A stretch of 64,000 nucleotides of DNA from Guadua angustifolia. Its lineage: Eukaryota; Streptophyta; Magnoliopsida; Poales; Poaceae. This document shows, piece by piece, positions 1 through 10,379 of the stretch. The notes under the pieces were generated by a model. That model made no database searches. It saw nothing but the letters and a program-made list of their open reading frames with translations, and was not told where the DNA came from. The stretch spans positions 53,361,326 to 53,425,325 of the forward strand of contig CM070501.1 in the NCBI GenBank assembly GCA_036346375.1, in the 5' to 3' direction. Position 1 is the first letter of the stretch. The number at the start of each line of letters is the position of its first letter. A program made the translations under genes and the position numbers.

Positions 1-710
1 ACCGATTGCAAGTAATCTAGCAGTATCATTCTCATTTGGAGATCTCAAGTACTCATCTCCAAAGAGGACAATAATAGCTCGCACAAACCTTTTAAGACTT
101 CTATGGCAAGACTTTACGCAATCCGTAGACAATCATCAATAGCATCTGCAGATCTCCATAAGCTATCATCCAAGAGTCGCAGATTACCTCTCAGAAAGAA
201 GATAACCCGATAGTTCCAAAGACAATTCCTTTTTGAACAAAATAATCATCATGGGCTTCTATAGCATGCAATATGCGAAGAAATAGAGAACGACACATTC
301 TAAACTCTTGTAGAAAAAGAAGAATGAGCCATATACAAGATGATCAATCGTAAATACAAAGAAATGAAATATTTCTCATCACAAACCTCCCGTGAAGAAG
401 GTTGGGCCGTCAGAGATGGGAGGATCAAAGAAAATAATCTCGGTATAGCTCGGCATGCCCTTCCTCTCTATTGCGATGTATGTATTGATGGCCAACAACG
501 AGAACCCCCATGACGTCGAGCACTCACAAACTCATCTTGTGCTGTGCTAGAAATGCAATTAAGAAGAGATTCATCGTCGTCATCCCGGCGATGAGTCTTC
601 TGAGAGAAATTCGAACTAAGTTGCGACGATTCATTGAGATATACTAGATAGTGAACATTCGAAATGGCGTGGTTTGGAAATGCAAATGGTACGTGTATAT
701 ATAGCCTCAA
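1..710 (-). pseudogene. PIF/Harbinger transposase, 5' part, decayed
   Basis: Read on the minus strand, three frames together give a plant Harbinger (DDE_Tnp_4, ALP1-like) transposase. An acidic N-terminal stretch ending in SARRHGGS is followed one frame over by HQYIHRNREEGHAELYRDYF (about 505-430). Next come FRMCRSLFLRILHAIEAHDD (about 300-240) and FVRAIIVLFGDEYLRSPNEN (about 90-30). These blocks occur in this order in the family, just ahead of the DDE catalytic domain, which lies beyond the left edge of the window. Stop codons and frameshifts between the blocks (for example after RDYFL) show that the copy is dead. The family mobilises DNA by cut and paste with a TTA/TAA target site. Family assignment is from remembered consensus motifs; the decay is seen directly. 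Confidence 0.85.
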
Positions 711-1031
711 AATATAGCCGATTAAAGATATAGCCGATTCTTGATATAGCCGTTACAATATAGCCAAGAATTCGTTGACCGTTAGAACAAATTTCAAATT
801 TCAAATTCCCGCAATTTAAAATAGCCGTTCAAATTTTTCCCGCGAAAAAATAAACGTGCCTCATCTGGCGGTTATCAAATATTATTATAATATGGGAGTG
901 AGAATATAGAGAATGAGATTTGGGGAATGCTGTTGGAGAGAAAAGAGATATAGGGAAGAAATCTTTTTAGGGAATTCTGTATATGAGGATATAGGGAATG
1001 AGATTTAGGGAATGCTATTGGAGATGGTCTA
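1..1031 (-). mobile_element. PIF/Harbinger element, right (5') end; left end outside window
   Basis: The transposase remnant is followed, in its upstream direction, by AT-rich sequence with repeated blocks such as gaatgagattt(a/g)gggaatgct (910-935 and 998-1020). The sequence ends at attggagatggtc/taa near 1031. Read outward on the minus strand this end is gaccatctccaatagcattc, a typical Harbinger terminal sequence abutting a TAA/TTA target triplet. The other terminus is not in the window, so the target duplication cannot be verified. Confidence 0.65.
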
Positions 1032-1492
1032 AGCGAGTCCCAACAACTGAGAGCCAAGCCAACAACACCATGGCTTCTCTCCACAGATGAGTGGGAACTG
1101 GGAAGACCGCGATGCCGAGCCAGCGAATCTATTTGGCTGAGGCGGATGCACAACCAGGCGGGCCCTACGCCTTCTTCCAATACGGGCGGCGCGCCATTTT
1201 TATACTGCGGCGGTACTGGTTCTCCCAAAGTGCGTTGGTGCATGCGGCAAGGCGCGACGGCGGCGGCGCTAGAGGAAGCGGTTGCGGAGTTGCAACTGGC
1301 AACGTTGGCAGCGGGGCAGTCAGGAGCAACCGAGGCGGGGGACGATGCCGTGAGGCGCTGATAACGCTGCATCTCGGTGCGGAGGAGAAGCCTCGCGCAG
1401 CAGCAACGGCGGCGGCACAGTCACGCATTAGCATCGCGAGGCGCTGACTACATGTTTATTACCATGCATGACGTGACTACCTAAATTTGTTA
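1032..1492. other. intergenic, GC-rich patch with short ORFs
   Basis: A GC-rich block at about 1090-1445 carries overlapping ORFs on both strands with Ala/Gly/Arg-rich translations. The best-looking plus-strand stretch contains ATAAALEEAVAELQLATLAA, which could be a fragment of a real coding sequence. I recognise no family and the reading frame breaks near 1361. The rest holds nothing I can name. Confidence 0.3.
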
Positions 1493-2542
1493 TCTCTATC
1501 TCTACTAATTCTAATTAGAAGTTGGTGGTGGTATATCTGTTCTCTACCCTTACCCTGACACGTGTATGCCACATTAAACATTTCGCATGGTTGAGTGGGA
1601 AGCGTGACTACATAAATTTGTAATGGTCACCCATGCACTTAGATTGGATGGATCATCCCATCGTAGGAGGTAAATGAATATGCATGACTCATTTATTGAT
1701 TTCCTTTCTCCCATTGATCTGGAATTCGAATCGGCGGCGATTGTTCCCGGTGCTTTTTGGATTGGATTGATTGATTACCTTCTGAAGGAAGCAGAACTCT
1801 GATTCATAAAGTTGGATCTCTTCTCGCTTCTTTCCCTTTTATCGCCTTCCTTATTCGACGATTTCTTAATCTGGATTCCATAGATATCTCCTCGATTGCT
1901 GAATCTATATAACCCTGTTGTTTTTTTGCCTCTCCTGTATATGTGTTGAGCTTATCCGTTGAGCGAAGATAATAGCAACCTTTCAGATCTCGTCGATTTG
2001 GCGTAGGGGTAGGTCGCCGGTGGTGGGTGGCAAGATAGGCTGGCGGCGTTGCTGGAGTTTACTGTGGTAGATGATGTCAATAGGTTGAGGACGACGCTCG
2101 CAATGGGAGGCAAGAAGGCAGTGAAGCTGGTTGATGGGGTAAGGCTATGGTATGATCAGAGCAAGACGTACGAGGCACGCATGTCGCTGATGGTGGTAGC
2201 CACATATGGATGATACCTACCTTTTCAATGCTTTTGCGCCCATGGGATAGTAGGTGATGTCTCTCTCGGTCGATCGATCTCGAATTATGGCGTTACAAAT
2301 TTACAATCCTAAGTGCTGTGAACCTGTGATGTTATTATTTAAGTTTGTAAAATTAAAAATAATTTTAAGCTCGAGTTTATAAATAGGTGCTTGAAATTTG
2401 TATGCTTCGATGAATTGGTGTAAACATTTAACCATTGCACATTTAGAGTGAACATTATTATTCAGATAAGGTTAATGCTTTTTGCAAATAAATTTTTTAT
2501 CGCAAAATGAGTTTTCGTTGCAACGCATGGGCACATGGCTAG
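1493..2542 (+). mobile_element. non-autonomous Helitron with captured gene fragment
   Basis: The left end reads TCTCTATCTCTACTAATTC after an A (1492). The right end reads gcatgggcacatggCTAG followed by T (2543). This fits Helitron insertion between A and T, with 5'-TC and CTRR-3' ends and no target duplication. Just upstream of the 3' end is the perfect palindrome cgttgcaacg (about 2516-2525) that can form the terminal hairpin. The ending gttgcaacgca..gggcac..g.CTAGT is a familiar ending of grass Helitrons. No Rep/helicase is present, so it depends on autonomous copies. It carries a CCCH-type gene fragment. Confidence 0.75.
2030..2210 (+). pseudogene. fragment of a plant CCCH (ANK-TZF type) zinc finger protein gene
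   Basis: One plus-strand frame reads RLAALLEFTVVDDVNRLRTT, then a charged spacer, then VRLWYDQSKTYEARMSLMVV and ATYG before a stop. This matches the N-terminal ankyrin region of plant arginine-rich tandem CCCH zinc finger proteins, where LAALLELAADDD.. is followed by ..WYgR....eERTPLMVAAtYGS. Only about 60 residues are present; the zinc fingers are absent. The fragment sits in the Helitron, so it is best read as captured host sequence. The assignment is from remembered family motifs and is moderately secure. Confidence 0.6.
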
Positions 2543-2544
2543 TA

Positions 2545-2860
2545 TTCCTAAAATTTTCGGGACCCTTAGGACCCTAAGGGTCTATGCGTAAATTGCTAGA
2601 GGCGCATGACCTTTTCATGAATTCTCGAGAACCCGAGGGTGTAAAATTGCTAGTGGGCACATGATCTTTTCTTGATTTCCTAGAAACCCGAGGGCCTATT
2701 GTAAAACTGTGTATGACCTGTTCGTAAATTTTTAGGACCCTGTGGGCCTCCATGTAAAATTGCTAGAGGATGATCTTTTCATTAATTCCCAGAACCTTGA
2801 GGGCATCTGTGTAAAATCGTGTACAACCTCTTCGGCAATTCCCGGAGTCCGAGGGAAAAA
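2545..2860 (+). repeat. degenerate tandem repeat, about 55-60 bp units
   Basis: The phrase aattc(c/t)cgagaacccgaggg..tgtaaaattgctag..gcatgaccttttc recurs about five times with substitutions and small indels (units near 2550, 2617, 2675, 2727, 2780 and a partial one near 2838). The array starts directly at the Helitron's 3' end. No coding function is visible. Confidence 0.6.
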
Positions 2861-3122
2861 CCAAGACGGCAACACATGTTACGCTGTAATTGGTGGACTA
2901 AACGTACGGAAGCTCCCGAGCTTACCATTTCTTTCAACTTTAGATAAGGTATGGATTATTTAAGAGCAAACGGCCCTTAGAGAATATGGCAGAAAGAATA
3001 GAGAAGTTCATCGTAGTCTTTCTCCTCTCTCCCCCCGACTACGTTGACATCACTCGGCCATTCTCTCCACCGTGTTTATCTGTTATGATATAAGCAAGCT
3101 CATAACATACTCACAATTGATA

Positions 3123-3389
3123 CTTCCTCTATTAAAAAAATATAACACGTATTATTGATAGATATAAGAACTATATGTAGATTTAATAAGATCTTTCTTC
3201 ATATACCTTTATTTGTTTTCTTCCTATCATATGCATTTATCCATAACCATACACACAAAGTATTCTCAATTATCTTTCCAAGACAATCACAAAGAATATC
3301 TAATTAACTTTCTTACATATCTTTCTCAATTTTACCATCTTCTTGACTCTTGTGCAAAGTTAAAATACCTTATTTTTCAACGGAGGAAA
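3123..3389. mobile_element. Stowaway-like MITE (Tc1/mariner)
   Basis: The ends are cttcctctattaaaaaaata and, inverted, tttcctccgttgaaaaataag, matching the Stowaway CTCCCTCCGT-type terminus. TA dinucleotides lie at 3121-3122 and 3390-3391 as the target duplication. The length of 267 bp and AT-rich interior fit the class. It encodes no protein. Confidence 0.75.
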
Positions 3390-3466
3390 TACTACTTGCT
3401 GGCCATCATTTTGAATTACCTAGTATATGTATAGATATCACATAAGCCATTTTTTTTACAGTATTA

Positions 3467-4020
3467 CTACAGGAAGAGGACAAGGTAAACCTTCCAGAAT
3501 GATGGGTCCTTGTCAGGATCCACCATCTGCTCACCAATTTCTACAGCAATTAATCCCATGAAAGAAATGTTCGCAAAAAGCCAACCCGTCTTGATCTTAT
3601 CCGCTTCCAACAGCAAAAATAAAAAGAAAATAAAATTGCAGAGAAACCAGCCCATCGCTATCTCTTGTCCCATATTAAACCAATCCAAGATGATGTAGAA
3701 GAAGCAGGTTGCACCGCACAGTACTAGCATTAGCGCGCAGGAAAAATCATCCAGGTTCCAACACCGGATAGGAATAGCAAGGAGATGGAAGGTAGCAGCA
3801 GGCTGCCGGAGATAACCGTCGTTCCGGCGCCTAGGCCAGCGGCGGGCGGTGGCGCCGTCGACGCGGTGAAGGCGATGAGCAAGGAGCCCATCAGCCCGGG
3901 CTCGCCGTCCCCGGTGGCCGCCGGCCGCAGCAAAGAGAGCCGTCCCGACGGCGCCGTCACCCTGCCCGGGTGGAAGCTCGACTCCCTCTGCCAGGAGTCC
4001 GGCTCGTCGCCGGCGGCCAT
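3467..4020 (-). pseudogene. small multi-pass membrane protein gene with a frameshift
   Basis: From the ATG at 4020 the minus strand encodes MAAGDEPDSW.., a soluble Ser/Arg-rich N-terminus. Two hydrophobic helices follow (LMGSLLIAFTAS.., TTVISGSLLLPSISLLFL), then GVGTWMIFPAR and a stop near 3730. Directly overlapping in another frame the protein continues as ALMLVLCGATCFFYIILDWF, then AMGWFLCNFIFFLFLLLEAD, ANISFMGLIAVEIGEQM and a stop at 3467. That is three or four more membrane segments with no intron signal between the two parts. The two halves read as one protein of about 185 residues with a one- or two-base indel near 3735. Third codon positions are mostly G/C in the first half. I do not recognise the family. 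The indel may be a real mutation or a sequencing error. Confidence 0.55.
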
Positions 4021-4578
4021 GAGGGCGCGCTTCCCCTACTTTTGAAGTGGCAGGCGGTTTGCTGTCTAGTGGCGCTCGTTCTTGGCGCTGTAAAATCACA
4101 ACCTTTTTACATCTATCGTAGTAACTCTTGTGTTCTGATTCTCCCCCGCATATAATCGCCATAATTATCTCTCTTTTGTACATGTATGTATCGATATTGC
4201 AGATCTTGACTTCTTGTAATCTTGTGTGTGATTATGTTAAAGATGATATAATGAGAGGCGCCCCTGTAGTATTTGCCGTTAGTATTGTGCGTGGGCGGGC
4301 ATTTCAGTCAGCTCATTGTGTGATTTGCAGTGGTTTCAGAACCTGACCGACAAATTGTGAACTCAGGAGCCACGACCGTGTGTATACATTCGATCGACAT
4401 TTGGAGTTTGGAACGGACCATGCTAATCGAACTTCAACTCACGAATCAACAAAAGTTACACGGTATTAACTTCTGCGGTGATTTACTGCAGCAGTACAGA
4501 AGGCCACCGTAGCTTCTTGCTTCAGGCAAACTTGCCTGATCTCCATCATTTTTTAGACTCGCTGGGAAGCAATCGGGC
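4021..4578. other. intergenic, no gene seen
   Basis: Upstream side of the membrane-protein gene. Short ORFs here have no recognisable motifs or coding-like composition. Nothing further can be supported. Confidence 0.4.
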
Positions 4579-4872
4579 CAGGGTTTCAAAAACCGTTTTT
4601 AAAAAAACCATTCGAAATTCAAAAATTGAGAAAAAAAACGTTCGAAAATCGTCATAAAACGAAGGGCTAAGAATTAATTTTTTTTGGAAAAGTTAAAAAA
4701 AAAATCGAAAACCGTTCAGTTTGCAGTGTGTTTCTTAAAAACGGTTTTTGAGTGATTTACATCGCATAATATTTTTTATTTTTTAATTAGAATAGTTTAC
4801 CAATCAGTTTTGAATCTCAAACCACAATGATAAGATCGAAAACCATGGTTTTCATCTATTTTTGAAACCCTG
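4579..4872. mobile_element. hAT-type MITE
   Basis: The termini are cagggtttcaaaaa and its inverted copy tttttgaaaccctg, a CAGGG hAT-like end. The flanking octamers aatcgggc (4571-4578) and attggggc (4873-4880) match at 6 of 8 positions, fitting an aged 8-bp target duplication. The 294-bp interior is A/T-rich with repeated aaaccgtt(c/t)gaaa blocks. It is non-coding. Confidence 0.65.
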
Positions 4873-4880
4873 ATTGGGGC

Positions 4881-6138
4881 CACCCGCTGATTGGTGCCTT
4901 TTGTCTTCGGTGGCGGCGGCATTTCCGATGAGCTTAAGGGTTTACTTGTCCCCAACATTTTTGCCACGGGGGTGGGGGGATTTGATCATATACCCTATTT
5001 TATTTGGTGCAACTAATAAAATATTCCGTTTGTCTCACTGACATGCAGACTCACGGGACATTTTATTAATAACACAAGTAAATGAGGGTATTTTATCAAT
5101 TATTCCTAAATTTATTGGGGATGGCAGCTTCATCGATTGTGGTACAGTCAGAGCTGATAGGGACGGCGACCAGCTGTGAGGTGATGGAAGATTAAATGGG
5201 TGATGTCGACGACCCATATGGGAAGAAGCGTAGTAACAGTGTATAGCGCAAGATCCGATGGTTCAAAATTTAAGTGTTTTTTTAAAAAAATCCAATAGCT
5301 CCTTAGTCCCTACACATATTCGAAAATTTTCATTCACTGTCAGTTTTTTTAAGGAACCACCGGAGTGATTGACTAGGCGAGGATATACTATATAGATGTT
5401 TATCATACACCGTAGCAGACTAGAGGATACGACTCCTAACACCATGTGACACAAAATTTATTAAAATCCCAGCCTCGACGTGGACAGGCACTTAAGTGTA
5501 GCATCTTAGTTGGATTTTCTTTCTCATTTTGCACAAAGTGACTGTTATGCCTCTAAATTTATGGTGTGTTTAGAATGCAGTAACAGAAAGAAACACGAGA
5601 AATATGATAGGAATGCACACAGATCCTCTACCATAACGGTACCGTGCTGTTGGAGCAGAGGATGCGCTTTCGATAGGAATACACGTGAAAATAGATTATT
5701 GAAAAACACTGAAAACCTACAGGGATGATTGATTAGATGGATTGCACGAAAAACATATGATTTTTTACAAAAAAAAGGTGTGAGTAGATTATTTTATTTT
5801 TTACAAAAAGGTGAGTACATTATTTTTTTCCTTCAAAATTCCTATTAAACAACATGAATATGAAGCCAATACTATGTTTTTTTTACCTATTGCCCATTCC
5901 TATATTCCAAGAAGTGAATAGAGAAATTTCCTATAGGGCTTGGATTCCTACGTTATTCCTCCAAAACTTCAACAGTCCAAAAGTCCCTTGCATACAAGAT
6001 GTACGGCACTATACATCGCAATACGTGTAACGTGTCGTGTCTGTATACACTACTCGTTTCTGACACAAACACCGATATACGAAGAAAAAACGAAGACCTG
6101 CAGGGGCGTATGTGAAAACCTATCCTCCCCGCGACGGC
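4881..6138. other. upstream region of the V-ATPase E gene; degenerate repeats
   Basis: No gene is supported. It contains AT-rich blocks typical of decayed MITEs (for example 5560-5960, rich in cctat/ggaat motifs). No sharp TATA box or repeat ends could be fixed. The 5' untranslated region of the V-ATPase gene probably starts near 6130-6200, inferred from the shift to GC-rich sequence. Confidence 0.35.
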
Positions 6139-6288
6139 CGCCACCTGATAATAACGAATCGCCACGACGCCACCCACAACCCTTTTGAGAGATCAAAAAC
6201 CATCGCCGCGGCGTCCCTCCCACTGACCCGGAGATCACCGGAGAGGCGGCAGCAGAAAGAGGGCTCAGGACCTCCTCCAACCGCGAAG

Positions 6289-9247
6289 ATGAATGACGGC
6301 GATGTGGCGCGACAGCTCAAGCAGATGACGGACTTCATGCGCCAGGAGGCCGTCGAGAAGGCCGCCGAGATCGATGCCGCCGCCGCCGAGGTATCCCTGG
6401 CTCTCCACCCTACCGTGCCACCGCGCATTTTATTCTAGAGGCTCGTTAGGTTTGGATCTCGGCAGCGATCGGCGAGATCCGTGTCGCGGAGGATCGGATC
6501 TGTTACATCGGTATATTGGGCGGGTTGGTCTCCGATCGGACAATGGTACAGTTGTGTGTTGGATTGCGTTCGTCGGCGATTCGATTGGGTGGTTTTGGAC
6601 TATTGGAATTTTATCTGTATGCTAGTAATGTTCCGATCCGCGGCATTGCGTTTGTTACCAATTGCGATGTTTGGTCTGTTGCCGATTATCTGGTACGAAG
6701 TGCAATAAGCTAAATAGTACACTTTTGTTCGAGTACTATTGCTAATTCGGACGCCCATTTGTCCTACATCTGATAGCATCATGGTTCGTTTACAAAATTT
6801 TGTGCTACCATGTAATGGAAATTCAGAAATAAGAGAGAAACTAGAACTTTAAAGTTTAGATGCATGTTCCCATTTGATTGTCGTTTCTGTTGGATAGTTG
6901 GGTCACTTTTATCACGGGAAAGCGTTTCTGCAGTGATGTCATGGTTTTCTGTAATGCTCTTTAAAACCAAAAACTCTGCAAGTTTTTTTTAATGAGCTGA
7001 TGAGAATGATAACTCCTCAGGAATTTCAAATTGAGAAGCTACAACTGGTGGAAGCTGAAAAGAAGAAGATCAGGCAGGAATATGAGCGGAAAGAGAAGCA
7101 AGTTGGTATCAAGAAGAAAATGTAATAGTTCTAATTCCCATTTGTATTATTTCTTTTTCTTTTACAAAGACTACAAGTCATTATGAATAGTTGACTTTTC
7201 ACCCTTTGGCATAAATCTAGGATGCCATAAAGAAAACAATACAGAAGGACAGTTCTCTAATTTGATGGTGTTACATTATGCAGTGAATACTCAATGCAGC
7301 TCAATGCTTCCCGAATTGAAGTTCTGCAAGCTCAAGATGATTTAGTTAAGTCAATGATGGAGGCAGCAGGGAAAGAGCTACTGTACATAAGCCGAGAACA
7401 TCAAACTTACAAGAAACTTCTCAGGATACTTATTGTTCAGGTCTGCAGATAATGCAATGCACTGAATTCGTTTCTTGAAAGAACAGCATAAATCAGGGGA
7501 AACTGACTATAATTCACTTCAAAAGTCAAATTGGTGTCTAGTTGTTGGAATGATATTCAACTTATAAATTATTTATTTATTTCTACTGTGTTTCTATATG
7601 GGCTAGTTTTTCATATTCTTTTATTTGACTAGACTCCATAATATGAGTAGACAATTTATGCACATAGAGTAGTTGCTGTGGTTAAGGAATCACTAGACTT
7701 ATCTGTCCATGCGCATACTGAAAGAAGAGTGACTTAGATCTGCCTTCTTAGTAACCTCTATTTCCATGGTTCTTCCTTAATTTGAGTATTATTAATGCTT
7801 GAGTATTAGCTAATGTAAAAAATTCCCTCACCAGAGCTTGCTGCGTCTGAAAGAGTCAGCTGTGGTTCTCCGCTGCAGGAAGGAGGATCTTGAGCTTGTT
7901 GAATCAGTTTTGGAGTCAGCGAAGAATGAGTATGCAGAAAAATCGAATGTATATCCTCCTGAAATAGTGGTAGATTATCATGTCTATCTGCCGTCTGCTC
8001 CCAGTCATTATCAGGCACATGGCCCCTCCTGGTAATGCTTGCAATCTTTTGTGGATAATAAGTTACAAGCTCTCCTTTGATGATATCTACTGCCAATTGT
8101 TCATACTTCATGTCATATGTTACCAAGTTTACCATAGCGCTTCCATCCTGAATGTGCATTGCATGTTATTAGATTGCATTCTAATATTGTCAGGTATTTG
8201 ACTTGTGTTATGATAGAAACTTTTGTAGGGTGGCTTGCATTACTTTTCAGTTTTCATGATATTCTGGATTTTCTTTGAATTTCTTTGTCGAATGCTACAT
8301 GCTTAAATGCAGATGTTGTATAATAACTTCATAAGCAACCGAAAGAATGATACCTTCTTTCTCAGTACTTTTTGGCACGTTGATGTTTTTTTTTCTCGAA
8401 ACAAAGTACCAATTGATCCAGTACAAATATGTTCTGCTTTCTACAAGTGTGTCCCCTTTTCATCATTGTGTGGATTGGAATAGGCATTTCGCAGAGATGT
8501 TTCCTTCCAGCTTTGCTAGCATTCTTCTCTGTTGCTTTGCCCTCTTTTCTTTCTTTAGGGCGTGTATACATTGTCTTGCATTGAAATCCTATATGTTCAC
8601 ATGTTTTTTTTTTTCAAATGCTACAACTATTTTTTATACTAACCTATTTGAGTAATCCTTTTTATGGAATAAATCTCCTTCTGATCTGTTTTTGTTATTA
8701 GCAGGATAAACATAAACCAATTAATGTTTATTTGAATTATAAATTTGTGGATCCGAATGTATAATGCTTACTCTTATACCTTTTGATTTAGCTCTGGAGG
8801 AGTTGTGCTAGCTTCCCGAGATGGAAAGATCGTCTGTGAAAACACATTGGATGCTAGACTGGAAGTGGTATTCAGAAAGAAGCTGCCAGAGGTTTGTACT
8901 TCATTGTTCTTTTTTCCTTTGACCTTTTCATTTCAAAGGTGGTTCTGTTGAATTTACCCTGTATGAGTTATATTCTAATGGATGCAGTGGTCTTTTACTT
9001 CATTTTTTTGCATTTAACATATGGTTGTTGGCCTTAATAAAAAAAATATTTAAATTGTGTGAGCTACCTTGTTGATGAACATGCGTAATTCCATTTTAAC
9101 TAGTGTAAACGATTAGGGAATGAACATTTTATGTTGTTAGTGATTTATGCTCTCCTAGCTCTCATCTATTGTCAGGTATTAACGTTTCTGTGGCACACGT
9201 ACTGTTTGCAGATCCGTCGAAGCCTTATTGGGCTGGTAGCTGCGTGA
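6289..9247 (+). CDS. VHA-E: V-type proton ATPase subunit E (six exons)
   Basis: Subunit E is a peripheral-stalk subunit of the vacuolar H+-ATPase, linking the catalytic V1 head to the membrane sector at vacuole and Golgi/TGN membranes. Six exons join in frame: 6289-6390, 7021-7121, 7284-7440, 7835-8031, 8792-8891 and 9212-9247. All introns have GT..AG ends, and the product is 230 residues, the usual plant length. Diagnostic stretches are MNDGDVARQLKQMTDFMRQE, the helical EKLQLVEAEKKKIRQEYERK, YSMQLNASRIEVLQAQDDLV, LLRLKESAVVLRCRKED, GGVVLASRDGKIVCENTLDA and the C-terminal EIRRSLIGLVAA. The long N-terminal helix pairs with subunit G in the stalk. The start is fixed by the conserved MND. The frame has no break, so the gene looks functional, although its surroundings are mostly transposon remains. 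Confidence 0.96.
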
Positions 9248-10379
9248 AGAAATCTTCTAAACAGAATGCTGCACAGTTACTGCTCGGCCTATCCGTATGA
9301 TCTCCACGAAAACATTTTGGCAGTTCAACAGTAATTTACAAGTCCCGTTTTCTTGGTTAGGGGAAGAGGCTGCCTTGTCACCAGATTCCAGACTTTCCCG
9401 TACTACCCAAGCAAAATAATCTGGATGATCATGTAAATGTTTGGGCGATTTCTCTTAATAAGGCATCGAGATGTGGAGTGATGCCATTTCTGTGAACACA
9501 TGATTTCTTTTCTCATTGAAGCTGATCTCTTTGATTGCCAATTTATTTGCTTTAGAATGAGCATAGTAGGCTAGTAGCAGATGTACTAACATCGTACGAG
9601 TTCACCAACATAGTGCACCTTTGGCTGGGGGATGGCATCATGGGTAGGATGTAGCCGTTAATCTAAAATTTCTAATGAGCTAAAACCGTTCTGGATCAAT
9701 CAACCGTTAGGGAAGAACACAGTAGACCGAACAATTACAACTTGCGTTTTCCTTTGGTCAAGAACCGACAAGTTTCTTTCATGCCCCGTTTGTCCGGTTT
9801 CTGCGGGGATTGGAATCTTTGCTGCCAAAATTTATATATAATTTTTATAACATTCTTACGTTTCAAAGAGAGCGTAGAAAGTAAGAACAAAAAAACCGAC
9901 GCAATGGATTGGCTCGTGGAAGGGAAATTAGCAAAATATAAAAGTGATCGCCTTTCTAGCTCCCTTTACATCATTTTCTTTAAAAAAAAATCTAGCTATC
10001 TTCCTACCGCGAAAGATGTTTTCTGCACTTATCGGCCATGGTAGACCCTCTCGTGCTCCCTCTTCCCAATGTGAGGAAGAGAATTAGATTTACAATTTCA
10101 CTTGAAAGATGACTAATCCTGCAAAAGACAAGATAACAGGGCTAAAAAAATGACCATTTCTAAAATATATGCGTTAGTCATCAGCCAGTTTCCATGGCTG
10201 TGGCCAACCCGCTGGCCAGTGGGCCCCACTAGCAGAGAGCCGGCCGCTCGCTTTCTTCGCCGGTTCATCCAACCTTCACACCAAAATTTTGGAAATCCCT
10301 CCCCGATGCTAGAAAAAAAAAGGAAAATAGAAAAACTAGAACCAAACCAGCACAAAGATCTGCCCCAACCCAAGGTTAG
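9248..10379. other. 3' UTR of V-ATPase E, then intergenic
   Basis: About 9248-9560 is probably the 3' untranslated region; aataagg at 9456 is a possible polyadenylation signal. The remainder holds short ORFs without recognisable motifs. A stretch at about 9960-10160 resembles one arm of the foldback family seen near 36770-37150. Confidence 0.4.

Noticed and set aside
875..1372. 165-codon minus-strand ORF
   Set aside because: It runs from the GC-rich patch through the Harbinger terminal sequence; no motif and mixed composition.
3785..4045. 86-codon plus-strand ORF as a separate gene
   Set aside because: Opposite strand to the membrane-protein coding sequence; its G/C third positions can be produced by the minus-strand codons. 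Kept as a finding, not as a gene.
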